A stretch of 64,000 nt of DNA from Hypericum androsaemum (taxonomy: Eukaryota > Streptophyta > Magnoliopsida > Malpighiales > Hypericaceae). Each line of letters begins with the position of its first letter. Positions within the stretch are counted from its first letter, which is position 1. A program made the translations under genes and the position numbers. Positions 34,391 through 46,339 of the stretch are shown here, one piece after another. The DNA lies in assembly GCA_963995505.1 (NCBI GenBank), contig OZ023186.1, positions 20,343,570 through 20,407,569 of the forward strand, written 5' to 3'. The notes beneath the pieces were generated by a model. That model was not told where the DNA came from. It did not search any database and saw only the letters and a list, made by a program, of their open reading frames with translations.

Positions 34391-36689
34391 CGGTGTTCCA
34401 ATCCAACGTGGTGGAAAGAGTACCAAAGAAAAATGTAGGGCTCAAAAAGCCCAGTGGACATGTTACTTTTAAGGCCCTTTCGTTTTTCTTTTCAAGCCTT
34501 CTCTACCCTAAAGGTTTTGAAGTATTACAGATAAGAGTTAAGACTTGAGAAAAATATTATCTTGGAGAGTATAGTTTGACCTTTTTTATTAAAATTTATT
34601 TTCTGTCAGTAAAATATCAAAAAATATTTTATCTATATTTAATACAACTGCAGTACTGGTTCATTCAGTAGCTAGTTTTAGATATAGCGCCTGCTGGCAT
34701 AGCACCAAACCATGGTAAGAAATGAATCCCGTCGTCAAATTAGAATTAAAATGGTTGTTCAGTATTCACTTTAAAAAATATATTAAATTGAGTTGAAGTT
34801 CTTAAAAATATAAAAAATATTATTTATTAGAAAATCTATCTCTTAATTAGGATTCTCTAAACACCAGTGATAAAAAAAAAATAGACCATCAAAATGGACA
34901 TATATGCATCAGATTCATTAATGTTTGTGCTCCCAAATATTTGTGTTTTTGTTGGGATGCCAAAATGAGTGATCTGCCACTGCCAGTAACAATTATATAG
35001 TGTTCCGTGCTAGTCCATCTTAGCGACCGGATGTCAATTGCATGGCGCTTATTCAAATGTACTCAACAATTTATCTAACAAATTTTAAATTTGAATACTT
35101 GAAAATACATGAGTGATATTTATTTATTAAAAAAAATTTATAAAATTTTAAAGATTCTATACTCCAACTTGAATTATCACTGATACATTCTCAATAGTTT
35201 GAAACTCGAAACCTCTGCATTAAAATTTCTTATTTTTTTATTTTTATTTTGTTGAGGAAATTGAGACTTCTTAATTAGCTATGTTAAGCTTGAAACACAA
35301 TATGAACTCAGTGGGTATGGAGGAGTCAATTGATCCGATGATAAAGTCTACTTCCGCGAATAGCTTCGTTCTATTCTTCCTACTTACCCTTTCTTTCCAA
35401 TTCAGTGTTGCATGCTATGGCTTTTTTGTTGGGGAAAAAACATCGTCCATCAATTTATTTAATAATCCACTTAATCAACAAATTCAATCAACTTTTATTT
35501 CAATGCGCCTATACATATCAAAAATCATACGATACCAAATAAATAAATAAATTGAAACTAAAACTTTTTACTTTATTAGATTAAATTATCGAATCCTTTC
35601 ATTGAATCTCTAGATGAGTCTGGCACCCGGTAAGTAGCCAAAACCGACAAAATAAGATATGCGCAAACAAATGTCCTTCTAAAGTATATAGAAGCATGTT
35701 CGTCAAGGTCATCTAATGGGATTTCTACTAAACCAATTTTCCCCAGGGGCAGGCAAGTAAAAACAATGAGTAACACATACCCCTCAAAAAAACAATGAGT
35801 AACACATCTACATCCGCACTTCCAAGTTCACCCCTGATTTATTCTGGAGGAAATGTAGCTTGTTAACAAGTCAAGCTACTACTTGTTAGGGTGATCTCTA
35901 AATGTAGCAAATAAAATTTCTTTATATAATTTCTTTGAATTTATATCGAATATTGAAATATTTGAATCCGAATAAAAAAATTAGATATGAGATACAACAA
36001 TCTCATATTAGATAAAATAAGCATTCATAATTGGGTTAAATATGGTGAAGAAAAATAAAATAAAGAAAGAGTTTAGGATAATATGGTAATATGGTAAAAA
36101 AATATGAGAAATTTTTTTTTGTCATTGGATAGAATTTTCTGGCACACGATTAAAGATGGGACAAGTATTTGAAAATAGACTTGGACAAAATTCTAACTTT
36201 GTGCTAGCCATTTAGCCATTTGTTGCACCAAACATGAGCTTCGACAAAAATTATTCTCCTGTCCTGTCCAAGTTCCCGAAACAAACGGAGCGGAGCCCAA
36301 GTCTCCCATTATCCATCCTTGAGTTAGTGGATTTTTTATATATATTCGACCACCAACTTAATAAATATTTAACGATTTACGCGTTACCCATTCTAGGTTT
36401 GTGGATTTTTTCTCTTTTTGGTGGAACCTTAACTTAGTAGAATTACTACCGCACCGTGTAAATAAATTAGGAAATTTTTTTAAAAAGTAATACTGATGTT
36501 GAGACTGTTATATAGATAATATTGCTCCATGAATTTTGAATTAATTGACTTAGTCTGATGACAAGTGGCGGTCGATAAATAATAGGCCAATTATTAATGC
36601 AATTTTATTCAACTCAATTGTTTTTTTATAAGTGGATTTTATTAGTAAATATTTAAATATTTACAAGGAAAAGGATGGAGGTCTTCTCC
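34391..36689. other. AT-rich intergenic DNA
   Basis: No coding or RNA feature recognised; only short chance frames. Confidence 0.6.
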
Positions 36690-36832
36690 CCACCCCACCA
36701 CCCTCAAAAAGACAATTAATATTCATCCCAATCGCTAAGTCAATAATTTAATATATTTAACATTTGTAAACAATTTTATCACATTTACACTTAATTATTT
36801 GAGACACGCGGTGATTTCACTGTAATTTACCA
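36690..36832. repeat. Dispersed 143-bp repeat, copy 1
   Basis: Starts CACCCCACCACCCTCAAAAA and ends CACTGTAATTTACCA. It is repeated in the same orientation at about 90% identity at 43701..43846. Confidence 0.9.
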
Positions 36833-37754
36833 TACTTGGAATCCAAAATGCAGAGCACATGTTTGGCTTTGGGCCAGCGGGCGGTGTTAAATGTGGATAC
36901 AAGACAATGTATTGTTTTTTTTTCAATTTTCGAACTGATTAACTTTGAAAAAGGAATTATGACTATTTTAAGGTCTCAACTTATATCCATTGGTACTCGT
37001 CGCGGAGGGTAGGCGAGGTGATGGAGAGGGCGGGAGGTCCATTCTCGATACAGATGACCGGTCATCCTAATCTGCTTTCGTATTATTTTCGTATTATTTT
37101 AGAGGCGACTTTCCTAAAAGTAATCCAAGACAATAAATTTAAGTCGTTTATTAATTATAGAGAATAATACGAAATTCACCTAGTGAGTTTTCCGTCTACA
37201 TTTAATGGCCCTTAATGGCTTAGGTTATCTCCAAATACAACCAAAGCTTTCCAAAACTAAAGAGCTCAGTGCACCAACGAAAATAAAGAAAAAAAATTTA
37301 CAACCAAAAGACTATTATAATGGGATCTATAGTGTTCTACACGTACCTACATAATTCTAGTCCACCCCAACCCATTAAACCCTATCCGTGATTGTGATTC
37401 CCACCCCCTCCGTTAGATGACTCCCCTTCGTACAAGCGTACGAGAGTTGTAGCTGAGGGCCTCATTAAAAATTTAAATACCGCAAAATTTAACGAAAAAG
37501 TGATAGATGGGAAAAGAGCTACCTCGTTTCTACTGTGATGCATAGTCAATCTCTCATAATAAAACTAATTGCGAACAAACTCGTTATTTACGATCATTCC
37601 TAACCTGCTGGTGATGCTTGGCAAATTCAGAAGCACACGAGAAATGAATTCATGATAAACATTGAATTTGATATTGGTAAATGAATTCGTCCCACTAAAC
37701 ATTTTAACTTTTGGTATTTAGTGTTAATCTATCGACACTATTTAAGAATAATTC
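36833..37754. other. Intergenic DNA before the assembly gap
   Basis: No gene recognised up to the run of N bases. Confidence 0.55.
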
Positions 37755-37954
37755 NNNNNNNNNNNNNNNNNNNNNNNNNNNNNNNNNNNNNNNNNNNNNN
37801 NNNNNNNNNNNNNNNNNNNNNNNNNNNNNNNNNNNNNNNNNNNNNNNNNNNNNNNNNNNNNNNNNNNNNNNNNNNNNNNNNNNNNNNNNNNNNNNNNNNN
37901 NNNNNNNNNNNNNNNNNNNNNNNNNNNNNNNNNNNNNNNNNNNNNNNNNNNNNN
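37755..37954. other. Assembly gap, 200 N
   Basis: Exactly 200 undetermined bases, probably a scaffold gap of nominal size. Open frames that seem to cross it are meaningless. Confidence 0.98.
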
Positions 37955-38295
37955 GGCTTGTTCCAACGTAGCCAATGATGCTTGATTTGGACTTCTTCCT
38001 TTCTTCCTCTTGGTTGTTACTTCTCTCCGTCCCTTTTCGAGTGTTGCATCTGTGATTAAATCAATAGCAGGGTCAGTCCCCTGGTTCTTTTGGCTTTTGC
38101 TTCACCCTATCCAAGGACTGCTGCATGCTTCTTATGTAGCTTCATGAGTACAAGCCGTACTGTCAAGGATAGTTTCGTTTCGATGTAACCAAAGCTCCCA
38201 GATCACCGCTGCGAAGATCACCTTAATATTGGTTAATTTATTCATCTCTAGCATAATTTTCTTTGTTGATTTAGTTTATTTTGTATTAATTTCAG

Positions 38296-38462
38296 AAAAT
38301 CAAGTCCGAATTTGGAGAAGTCATAAACTATAAAGTTGTAGATATATGTCTTACCTTCGCCTAACAACTTGAATCACCTCAATTAGACTTTGGAGTAAGA
38401 AGTTGTAGATGTCCAACCAAAACCTGTCGACCGCTTCTCAACGTCGTTGGACATGCCAATTT
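38296..38462. repeat. ~150-bp repeat family, unit 1
   Basis: Core GGAGAAGTCATAAACTA, then AAAGTTGTAGAT, then AACTTGAATCACCTCAAT and GGAGTAAGAAGTTGT. Related units lie at 39090..39225 and 39262..39410, and more distant ones at 45806..45945 and 46095..46200. A LINE has inserted at the end of this unit. Confidence 0.8.
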
Positions 38463-38972
38463 TTTTTTGAGGGGTAAACAAACCATATCATTAATATAAT
38501 CAAAGCTAGTACTGTAGCGTTATAAATCATCAAACACATACTGCATGATCAACGAAGCACACCTAAACAAGTAATCTATCCACCTAGCATGGCATTCAGC
38601 CGTCCAAAATACATCCCTGCAACTCGTGATGCTCCCCAAATACTAAAGTATCAGGTTGCAGCTGCAAGCCTCATTTAAACTTACTCCAAAAAACCTGCCC
38701 CACTGGGATAAAAATTGAAGCAGAAAAAGGAGTGCACTACGATAACACTACTAAAATATGAACATCACGAATCGACCCCTGATACACCCCAAGCCCATGC
38801 TAGACAACCCATCCAAATAAGCATCAACCCACTCCCTCCTTAGAGGCGTCGCGAATAAAAGCACTTGAAAGAGAAGCTGGAATCGAATCAAAAGATCAAC
38901 AATTCAACCCCCCCACCCCGCCCGCATCTTAGCCAGCCTATGAGCCACCTCGTTCACCTCTCAAACATGGGG
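38463..38972 (-). mobile_element. 5'-truncated LINE insertion, about 510 bp
   Basis: A 10-bp direct repeat ATGCCAATTT at 38453..38462 and 38973..38982 brackets a segment that opens with a T run. On the minus strand this is a poly(A) tail. Near the other end the minus strand reads REVNEVAHRLAKM, like the end of the RNase H domain of plant LINEs. Together these show target-primed insertion of a LINE 3' end. Confidence 0.75.
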
Positions 38973-39089
38973 ATGCCAATTTATCGAACATGAGAATGTC
39001 ATTTTTTTTAATAACCGGGCATGCCATTTGACAAATACCTTCCAGCTACTTGTAACTTGGTCGACTATTGACTTCAAACGTATTTTCAA

Positions 39090-39225
39090 ATTCTTAATCT
39101 CCGCATTTGGAGAAATCATAAACTACAAAGTTGTAGATGTACTCTCAGCTTCGGACGTCAATTTGAATAAGCTCAATTGGTCTCCGGAGTAAGAAGTTGT
39201 GGTTTCTCAACCGAAACTTGTCATC
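39090..39225. repeat. ~150-bp repeat family, unit 2
   Basis: Same order of motifs as unit 1. It is followed almost directly by unit 3, with the linker TCGACTATTAACTTCAAACGTATTTT repeated before each. Confidence 0.78.
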
Positions 39226-39261
39226 GTAACTCGATCGACTATTAACTTCAAACGTATTTTA

Positions 39262-39410
39262 GATATTATTACACTCCGAATTTGGAGAAGTCATAAACTA
39301 CAAAGTTGTAGATACATGTCTCAATTTTTCCCAGCAACTTGAATCACCTCAATCAGAATTTGGAGTAAGAAGTTGTGGCTCTCCAATCGAAATCTATAGA
39401 CCGGCATCGA
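39262..39410. repeat. ~150-bp repeat family, unit 3
   Basis: Closest to unit 1 (ACTCCGAATTTGGAGAAGTC at its start). It is followed by a GA-rich tract (about 39445..39500). Confidence 0.78.
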
Positions 39411-40291
39411 TGTCCCTCGTCGGTTGCTCTGCGTCGGTCGTTTGCTTTGAGAGAGAGAAGGGAGAATGAAAACAGAGAGAGAGGAGAGAGACAGAGAGAA
39501 GAAAATGGAAGGAAAAGAGAAAAAGATAAATGACAAAAATACCCCTACAAATTATTACCGTCAGATCTTTGACGCGCGTCTAGTCATCAAGATCAACGAA
39601 CTATATTAGAACCCATACGAAATGAGAACTTTTTATCTCTCTCCGTGCTCAATCTAAAGCCGAGTTTTCATCTCTAAGCTCGTCTAAACTCTTCCGACAC
39701 TTAATTCCATCTGTCTCTCTCTCTAGAACTAGCTGGCTCGCTACGAGAGCGAAGCGGGAATTTCCTCTTTCAAATCCAGCAGAGTTCTTGTCATTAAATT
39801 CAAATTTGGATAGACCTCATACAGCATCGGGGAGGATGACTTCGCCACCTTAACCTCAAAGTTATACGACCTTTCTAGTGTAAGATATTTACAAAGTGTG
39901 ATAAAATAATATTTAACATTATTATATTCTCAAGCGATCAAATTTGATATACTATAATAACTCTCTTATAATTCAATTTAAGTGATTGTTGGTATGTTAA
40001 ATTTTAAACCATGTAAATTTTTTTCCAGATTTCTACTGAATTCATATGTTAAAGTCGACAAAAATTTCAACATGCCGACGTAATTGTATACTGCTATCCT
40101 CAATATATCAGCAATTTTTTTTTCTTTCTTTTGTACAGGTGAGATCGGATTAAATTAAATCACCCACACAAGCTCCTGATTGCATATTTTCTCTTGCTTC
40201 CTTTGAGCAAAAATAAAATTATATCTCTGCACTGGCCCGCACCCAATCGCAATCCAAAACAACCCCTGCTCCTCCTCTTCCTCTTCGCGCC

Positions 40292-40299
40292 TATAAATA
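40292..40299 (+). promoter_or_regulatory. Probable TATA box of the coiled-coil gene
   Basis: TATAAATA lies in a CT-rich promoter context. It would start transcription near 40325, ahead of a short non-coding exon that ends CAACAG|GTAAAT at 40407. Confidence 0.6.
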
Positions 40300-40499
40300 C
40301 ACCCTTGCCCAAATTCAAAATCTACTTGCCAAATAGATATCTCGAAAACCAAAAAGGGAAGGAAGCGGGAATTCATCTCCAAGCTCGTCTAAACTCTGCT
40401 CCAACAGGTAAATCTCTCTTTCTCTCTCTAGAACTAGCTAGCGACGGTCTAGAAACTACGATCTCTTAATTACGAGCATCGTCTTCCTTAGTTCCGCGG

Positions 40500-40685
40500 C
40501 TCATCTCTCTCTCTCTCTCTCTAGAACTAGCTAGCTAGCTACCAGATCATCGTCCTCCTAGGACCGTATCGCTAGTACTGGTGTTCCGCGGCATCTCTCT
40601 CTCTCTCGAACTAGCTAGCTAGCTAGCTAACTAAGAGATCGTACCTCCTAGAACCGTATCGCTCGTACTAGTGTTCTGCGATGTC
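40500..40685. repeat. Tandem duplication in the leader intron
   Basis: Two copies of a ~90-bp unit, each with a (CT)n run, AGCTAGCTAGCT and then ACCGTATCGCT.GTACT. A related CT/AGAACTAGCT stretch occurs further upstream at about 39655..39790. Confidence 0.75.
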
Positions 40686-41043
40686 GTTTCCGCGGTGAAT
40701 CGAGATTAAATATCGCTAGTACTGGCTCCTCGACTGGATTTCTCCTTTTGTTGTTTTATTCTTTTCATTGCCGGATGCTTTACTGTTAATGTTTTGCCTG
40801 ATTAATTGCTGCTTACGTGCCTACATTCTTACTTGCAAGCCAGCTCATCGTCATTCGAGTCAACCTGGTTGACTCGTCGAACCGGCAAAAGGAACGAATT
40901 CATTGTGTTTTTGTATGTGATGGAGCCTTTTGCTATTCCATGAATTGTGTCCTCTCCTTTCGAACGGGAGTTGCATTTCAGTCTATTGTTTAGTGTTTCT
41001 GCTGATTAGTTTTTCTTTCTTTTGGTGGAAAACAGGAACAACA

Positions 41044-41732
41044 ATGAAGAAACTCTTCTTTTTCGGATCTTCCTCGAACAACCGGAACAACAATGTTAGG
41101 TCTCCACCATTGCTGGAGAGTGCCATCAACAAGCCGGGGTTGAGATCGAAGAGTGGACGATTTCAGTTATGTTGTGGAGAATCAGTTGAGAATGAATTTG
41201 GTCATCAATCTCCGCGTAGACTTGCACAGAATGTTATTGAGAAACTCATGCTCGACCCAAATTTTTCTATCACTACTGAAGATATCTACGGTGGTTCGGT
41301 GGATGGATGCTATGATGCAACAAGTTTAGACATTCCTTCACAGACAAGGCTCCCTTCTGATGAAACAATTAATGATCACAACTCAAACCTCTCCCATATG
41401 CTGACTGAGTGTGAATTTCAGGTAGGTAACAGCCCCCCCTGGCTGCAAGTGCTGCTAGATGTTGTTTGGTTTGATAATTTTGAGGTATTAATAAAAAAGT
41501 TTTGTTTGTTGGACAGATTCACCAGCTACAGAGCGAACTCCAAGATCTTGCCGAGGAAAGAGATCAGATGCGTGAGAAGGTAATGCAGTACGAGGAAGAG
41601 AACATGCTATTGCATTCACAAGTGAACATGCTCAAGGAGAAGATGGAGGCACTTGAAGAAGATGTGCTTTTCAAGGATGGACAGCCATTTTCGATGAGAG
41701 AGGCCATTCTATCTGAGAGATACCATCAATGA
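41044..41732 (+). CDS. Short coiled-coil protein, derived from a larger myosin/Cep135-like family
   Basis: join(41044..41421, 41517..41732), 197 aa. A 628-bp leader intron (40408..41035) ends 8 bases before the ATG, so exon 1 is non-coding. The start MKKLFFFGSSSNN and the block SPRRLAQNVIEKL...ITTEDIYGGS match the N-terminal region of large plant coiled-coil proteins often labelled myosin-related or centrosomal-like, as I remember them. The second exon encodes a coiled coil (LQSELQDLAEERDQMREKV). Those relatives are several times longer. Here the central N-terminal part is missing and the frame stops early, within a 17-bp repeat. It may be a truncated but expressed gene or an early pseudogene. 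The function is unknown. Confidence 0.65.
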
Positions 41733-43700
41733 GAGAGGCCATTCTTGTTCAAATGAGCTGGGAGATCTGGTGCTTTTGATTGAGACGGTGTTAAGTGTAA
41801 ATAAGGTTGTCATCAGTTAAGACTTGCTGAAGCTGATATATCATAAGCATGAACTTGTCATCGTACCATCAATTAAGATTCTGAGCTTCTTATTATCTAC
41901 TTTAGGTTGAAATATTGTTACTTCTTTTCTGGGTTGTTCATAATCATCGTCACTGTAGCATTTGCTTGTTTGGTCCTGTTGATGGGTTGGAGTTGGTTTT
42001 ACTTCTCAAGAGTTGGTAATTAGTTGGATGAATTGGGTTGAGAGGGTGGTCTCTTAATTCTACCCCTTCCTTTTGGATTCATTTCATTGGGTGTCCAGAA
42101 GCAACCATTAATCCTCACAGGGTACCCTTGTTGTGCTAAATCTGGCATTTCTATTGGCATCTTGAGTTGCTTATATTGGGTTTAAGATGTGTTTGGACAA
42201 CATTATTAAGGAAGTGAAGTTCATGATAGGCATTTGCTACATGTAACCTTAAACACCACATGAGATACATGTCCCAAAATTTATTTCAATTGCAGAGGGA
42301 CGACGCCAACGCCATTGCTGCCGTTCTGGCCGCCTTCAATTCGTCCTCTCGCTGTGTTTTTGGTTTTGGTTTTTCCAGTAGTTTTTGTGCATTAAACTGA
42401 TTTATAGTTTTGGTTCCGAAGGCATGAGTGAGGACTATGTGTGAAGTGCAGCTCCTTTTTCTTGATGGTTGGATCGCCGATGCTTATTGATGACGAGTTC
42501 TGTTGACGATCTGATTTATAATTGCTTTCTACTTGTTTCTATTTTCTTTGGAACTCCATGAATGTTTACCTGGATCAGTTTGAAGTTTAAATCAGATCCG
42601 TCGAATGGTACGTGCTTACTTCAGAAGTCCAAAGATTACACTGATCTCATGCTTTTTAGTTTGGTTGCTAGCTCTTGCTTGTTTGATTGATTGTTCTTGC
42701 ATGTTTGATTAATTGATGATAGGCGATTGTTGATTGTTGATAGGTAAAGTTTCGTCAGCCAGAAGATCATAGACTGATTGATTGTTCGTGGAAGACACCC
42801 CACTCCGAAGAACATGAAAAATGGATACCTTGATTGCTCGTTTCTCAGGAGATGAGATCCTAAGATCAATCAGTCTAGCTAATCACTACAACGAACAAAT
42901 GTGTTCTCTTCAGAAAAATTAATGGTCCATCTAGAAGATCTCGACTTCAATTATAAGGGCAAAACTCTCGTCAGCCAACGTCTAAATATTTCTTTTACTA
43001 ATTGTACTAAGCAGAATTACAAATAGTGACGTCGTAAATTTCAAGAAGGTACATGGTTCAAATCCTGCCATGGTAAAAATATTTATTTTAAAAAACCCGA
43101 ATTACAAATAATATATGTATGCATGTGACAATTTGTAATAAACGAATCCGAGAACTTGAGAATGAGCCGTAATCATTTTTCCGCGGAAGCTAACAAATTT
43201 GTAGAGATGATAGCAGAAAATTGCTCATTTGACAATTAAAAATCCTGGCCCAATGTGTTGGGCCAAACTACCGAAACTGGGCCTGAAATGGAGTGGGAAT
43301 AATTATAATACCACCTTATATTATATGGAAAATAATAGGTGGCCTTTTTAAAACGAGGGCCAATGTATTGAAAAAAAAAACAAATAGTATATGACAATGT
43401 TTCATAATTCCCACACAGCCCTTTGAATTTTTTGAAATGATTCGGCAGATTGATGAGCTAACATTGAGATAGGTGACAACTTTTAGCCTCACTTTTATCT
43501 GCTTGTTCAAGAAGTAAAAAGAAGAAAATTGGTCGTATTATTTCCGAGTCTTGAGATCCGTCTGCTGGCTTTCTACTGCCACCAGTCTAAACTTGGGTTA
43601 ATTCGGGACTTTACTGCTCCTCTTCTGCCCTTGCATGATTGAAGTAGTCGCAAATATTTTGCATTTAAAATCTGAACTCTAGACAAGTCGCAAATATTAA
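41733..43700. other. Intergenic DNA
   Basis: 3' flank of the coiled-coil gene, then AT-rich DNA without recognisable genes. Confidence 0.55.
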
Positions 43701-43846
43701 CCCCACCCCACCACCCTCAAAAAGACAATTTATATTCAACCCAATCGCTATGTCAATAATTTAATATATTTAACATTTATAAATAATTTTATCACATTTA
43801 TAATTAATTATTTGAGACACGCGGTGATTTCACTGTAATTTACCAC
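43701..43846. repeat. Dispersed 143-bp repeat, copy 2
   Basis: Same orientation as 36690..36832. The two lie 7 kb apart and bracket the gap, the LINE and the coiled-coil gene. Confidence 0.9.
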
Positions 43847-44447
43847 AGTTATTATCGTTAACGTGCTGACCTCAACACGCGGTAATTTCAGGTACTTGAG
43901 ACAGGCGGCCATGCCTTTCAGTCTGTGTTTCGGGGCCTTAAGAATAAGCCCATATAAGGATTTTCATTGGGCCAGAACCCAGTATAATTCAAGCCCAACG
44001 GAAGAAGTTGGGCCCCAACTCAATGGCCGTACGTGAAGGAGAATAAGTAGGTGTGACGGTAAACCCACTGAAGCGTTATAGTGGGCCCAACACCCCAAAT
44101 TGTTCAATTACTTGGTGGGTCTTTTTTTTTTGGAATCACTTGACACGTGAGGGACATTGTTTATACATCAAGTGAGAATGTTTAGATCATTAATTTTCTA
44201 AACAAAAAAAAATCATATTATGTATATCGAGTTATAGTTGTGAATAGATTATCGTCAAACTTTCCCGGTAAGGTTTAGTCTTTGGGCGGTGGTGATGTAT
44301 TTTATGACCTACACCTTTCATATCTCTCTCTCGTACGTGTTGCAGATGACCAAATCCCTGGGACAATTACATTGTATTGGGATAAAAATGTGAGAACGTC
44401 AAAAAGGAACTCGTGACGGCCCAGAGTGCTCGTCCCAAGGTCGATCT

Positions 44448-44591
44448 AACGCCGAAAGTAACAAGGTTGGCCGAAGCCGAGACTAACTTAAAAGAGGGAC
44501 ATCACACACAAAGTAACAAGGAGTACCTCTTCGGCTTTTAAGTTTAGGTTAGTTAGTCTCGGCTTCGGCCAACCTTGTTACTTTCGGTGTT
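44448..44591. repeat. Near-perfect 41-bp-arm inverted repeat (hairpin)
   Basis: Arms 44448..44488 and 44551..44591 pair at 40 of 41 positions around a 62-bp loop. The one mismatch would be a G-U pair in RNA of one strand. A second inverted pair (44493..44514 with 44605..44636) overlaps it in the order A B A' B'. A transcript could form a miRNA- or siRNA-like hairpin, but there is no evidence of transcription. Confidence 0.85.
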
Positions 44592-44639
44592 ACTTAAGTT
44601 TAGGTACTTTGTGTATGATTTGTGTGTGATGTCCCTCTG

Positions 44640-45310
44640 CCTTGCCCCGAGCCTTGCTTATATAGAGAACAAGAGTGACCCATCCTCCCTCCTTAGTTGT
44701 GTTGTAGTCGGACTTAAAGCCAAGCCTTATCCCTATCTGATCCAGGCCTTCTGCCAGAGCTTATCCGATTTTCTCGCACTCCCATCCTTTACAGAGTCCA
44801 TCCCTATCTCCTGAGAGCTATTGTTATCTCACGAGAGTTTGAGTACATCTGGCCTCTTTTAAGGTCTTTCCTCAGGTATTTCCTTCACTTCATGCAGAGA
44901 CCTTCAAAGGTATTGAATGTCGCCGAGTCTCACTACTTGGACCTGGAACCTTTTGCGCCAACCATAGCTAAGTCTTAGTACTTGGACCCAAGACTTTTCC
45001 ACACTTGTAATAGCTAACTCCATCAACCCGAGTCAATTTACCCGACTTCACGAGCTTAATCCCCTCCTTAAAGTCGCTAAATCACTGACCCGAGAAGACC
45101 CAACATCGCTGACCCCTGAGGGTTTTATTGCATCACTCACCAGTCTGGTTTGACCGGTCTGGCACTGACCACTATGGGTCAGCACCCGGGTTTGCGTGGT
45201 TCAATACTGACTGCTATGGGTCAGCGCCCATTATTATCGAATCGGACCAGTTTGGCGTTGACCACCACCAGTCAGAATTCTTGGCGCTAACCGTGACTAC
45301 CCGAATCTGA
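44640..45310. other. Repeat-like DNA with GACC/GGTCAG motifs
   Basis: Contains CTATGGGTCAGC at 45173 and 45218, and again near 46027. It appears to be part of the same repeat domain as the minisatellites that follow. No gene recognised. Confidence 0.5.
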
Positions 45311-45324
45311 CTTTGCCTTATTGT

Positions 45325-45560
45325 AACTTTCCAACTCCAAGTACTTGGACTTAGCCTTGTTACAACTTTCCAAAGGTACTCAACTCCAAGTACTTGGACC
45401 TAGCTTTGTTGCAACTTTCTAAAGGTACCAAACTCCAAGTACTTGGACCTAGCTTCGTTTTAACTCTCCAAAGGCGCTGATTCCAAGTACCTGGACCCAA
45501 CCTCGTTTTAACTCTCCATAGGCACTAACTCCAAGTACTTAGACCCAACTTTCGTAGGTG
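45325..45560. repeat. ~48-bp minisatellite, about five units
   Basis: The unit contains CTCCAAGTACTTGGACCTAGC and then GTT..AACT.TCCAAAGG. TCCAAGTAC begins each unit with decreasing conservation to the right. Confidence 0.85.
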
Positions 45561-45589
45561 CTAAATTTTGACACTCGGTGCCCTTATTG

Positions 45590-45705
45590 CACCAAAGGCA
45601 CTCCAAGCACCCAAGGTACTCCAAATACCCCAAGCACTCCAAACACTCAAGGTACTCCAAATACCCCAAGCACCCAAGGTACTCTAAACAACCAAGGTAC
45701 TTGAC
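45590..45705. repeat. Short-unit minisatellite
   Basis: Built from CAAGGTACTCCAAATACCCC and CAAGCACTCCAAACACT. Read on the minus strand it gives a Leu-Glu-Cys/Tyr repeat in an open frame, which I regard as an artefact. Confidence 0.85.
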
Positions 45706-45805
45706 GGTCTTTCGAACTCGATATTGAGATATATTTCTACGCTTCAACACCTCTCTCAGACGTTTGCATCCCGATCGACTTTCAATTTTAAATGAGTTTT
45801 GACAT

Positions 45806-46200
45806 CTTTGTACTTTGAATTTGAAGAACTTATACACTATAAATTTGTAGATGACCGTCTTGGCTTTGCTCAGCAATTTGAACCACCTCAATCGGACTTC
45901 GGAGTAAAAAGTTATGATGTTCTTACCAAGACCCGTTGACAATTGCCCAAATTACTGACCGAAGCTGGTCGAACCGGGTCTGGCACAGAACCAAAACTGG
46001 TCGGACCGACCCTGGTGCTGACCATTATGGGTCAGCTTCTCTGTCGCTGACCGAAACTAGATGAGCGATTTTAGCTTCAACCTGCTTTTCGACCTTGTTC
46101 CTCTTTGAATTAGCGAAATACATGAACCGAAAAGTTGTAGGCCTATCTCTTACCCTTCCATAACTTCAAGAATTACCTCAATCCAAGACTCGGGCACCAA
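45806..46200. repeat. Two diverged units of the ~150-bp repeat family
   Basis: 45806..45945 and 46095..46200 resemble the units at 38.3 and 39.1-39.4 kb (AAATTTGTAGATGACCGTCT, then AACCACCTCAATCGGACTTC). The second is more eroded. Confidence 0.6.
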
Positions 46201-46339
46201 GACATGGTCGATTTACTAACGATGGGTGTAGGTACTCTAAGATAGCTCCTACAAGCCAACAAGCGTCCGACCTCTCCAAGTGAGTGACCTGACTTGAGCA
46301 AGGCCTCCTAACAAGTGTATGACCTGACCTGAGGGAGTT

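Noticed and set aside
37711..37978. Open frames spanning the run of N
   Set aside because: They consist almost wholly of undetermined bases.
36690..43846. The two 143-bp repeats as LTRs of one large element
   Set aside because: No TG...CA ends, primer site or target duplication, and an unrelated gene lies between them.
45508..45942. 144-aa minus-strand frame rich in Leu, Glu, Cys and Tyr
   Set aside because: Half of it is the translation of a minisatellite; no start context or homology.
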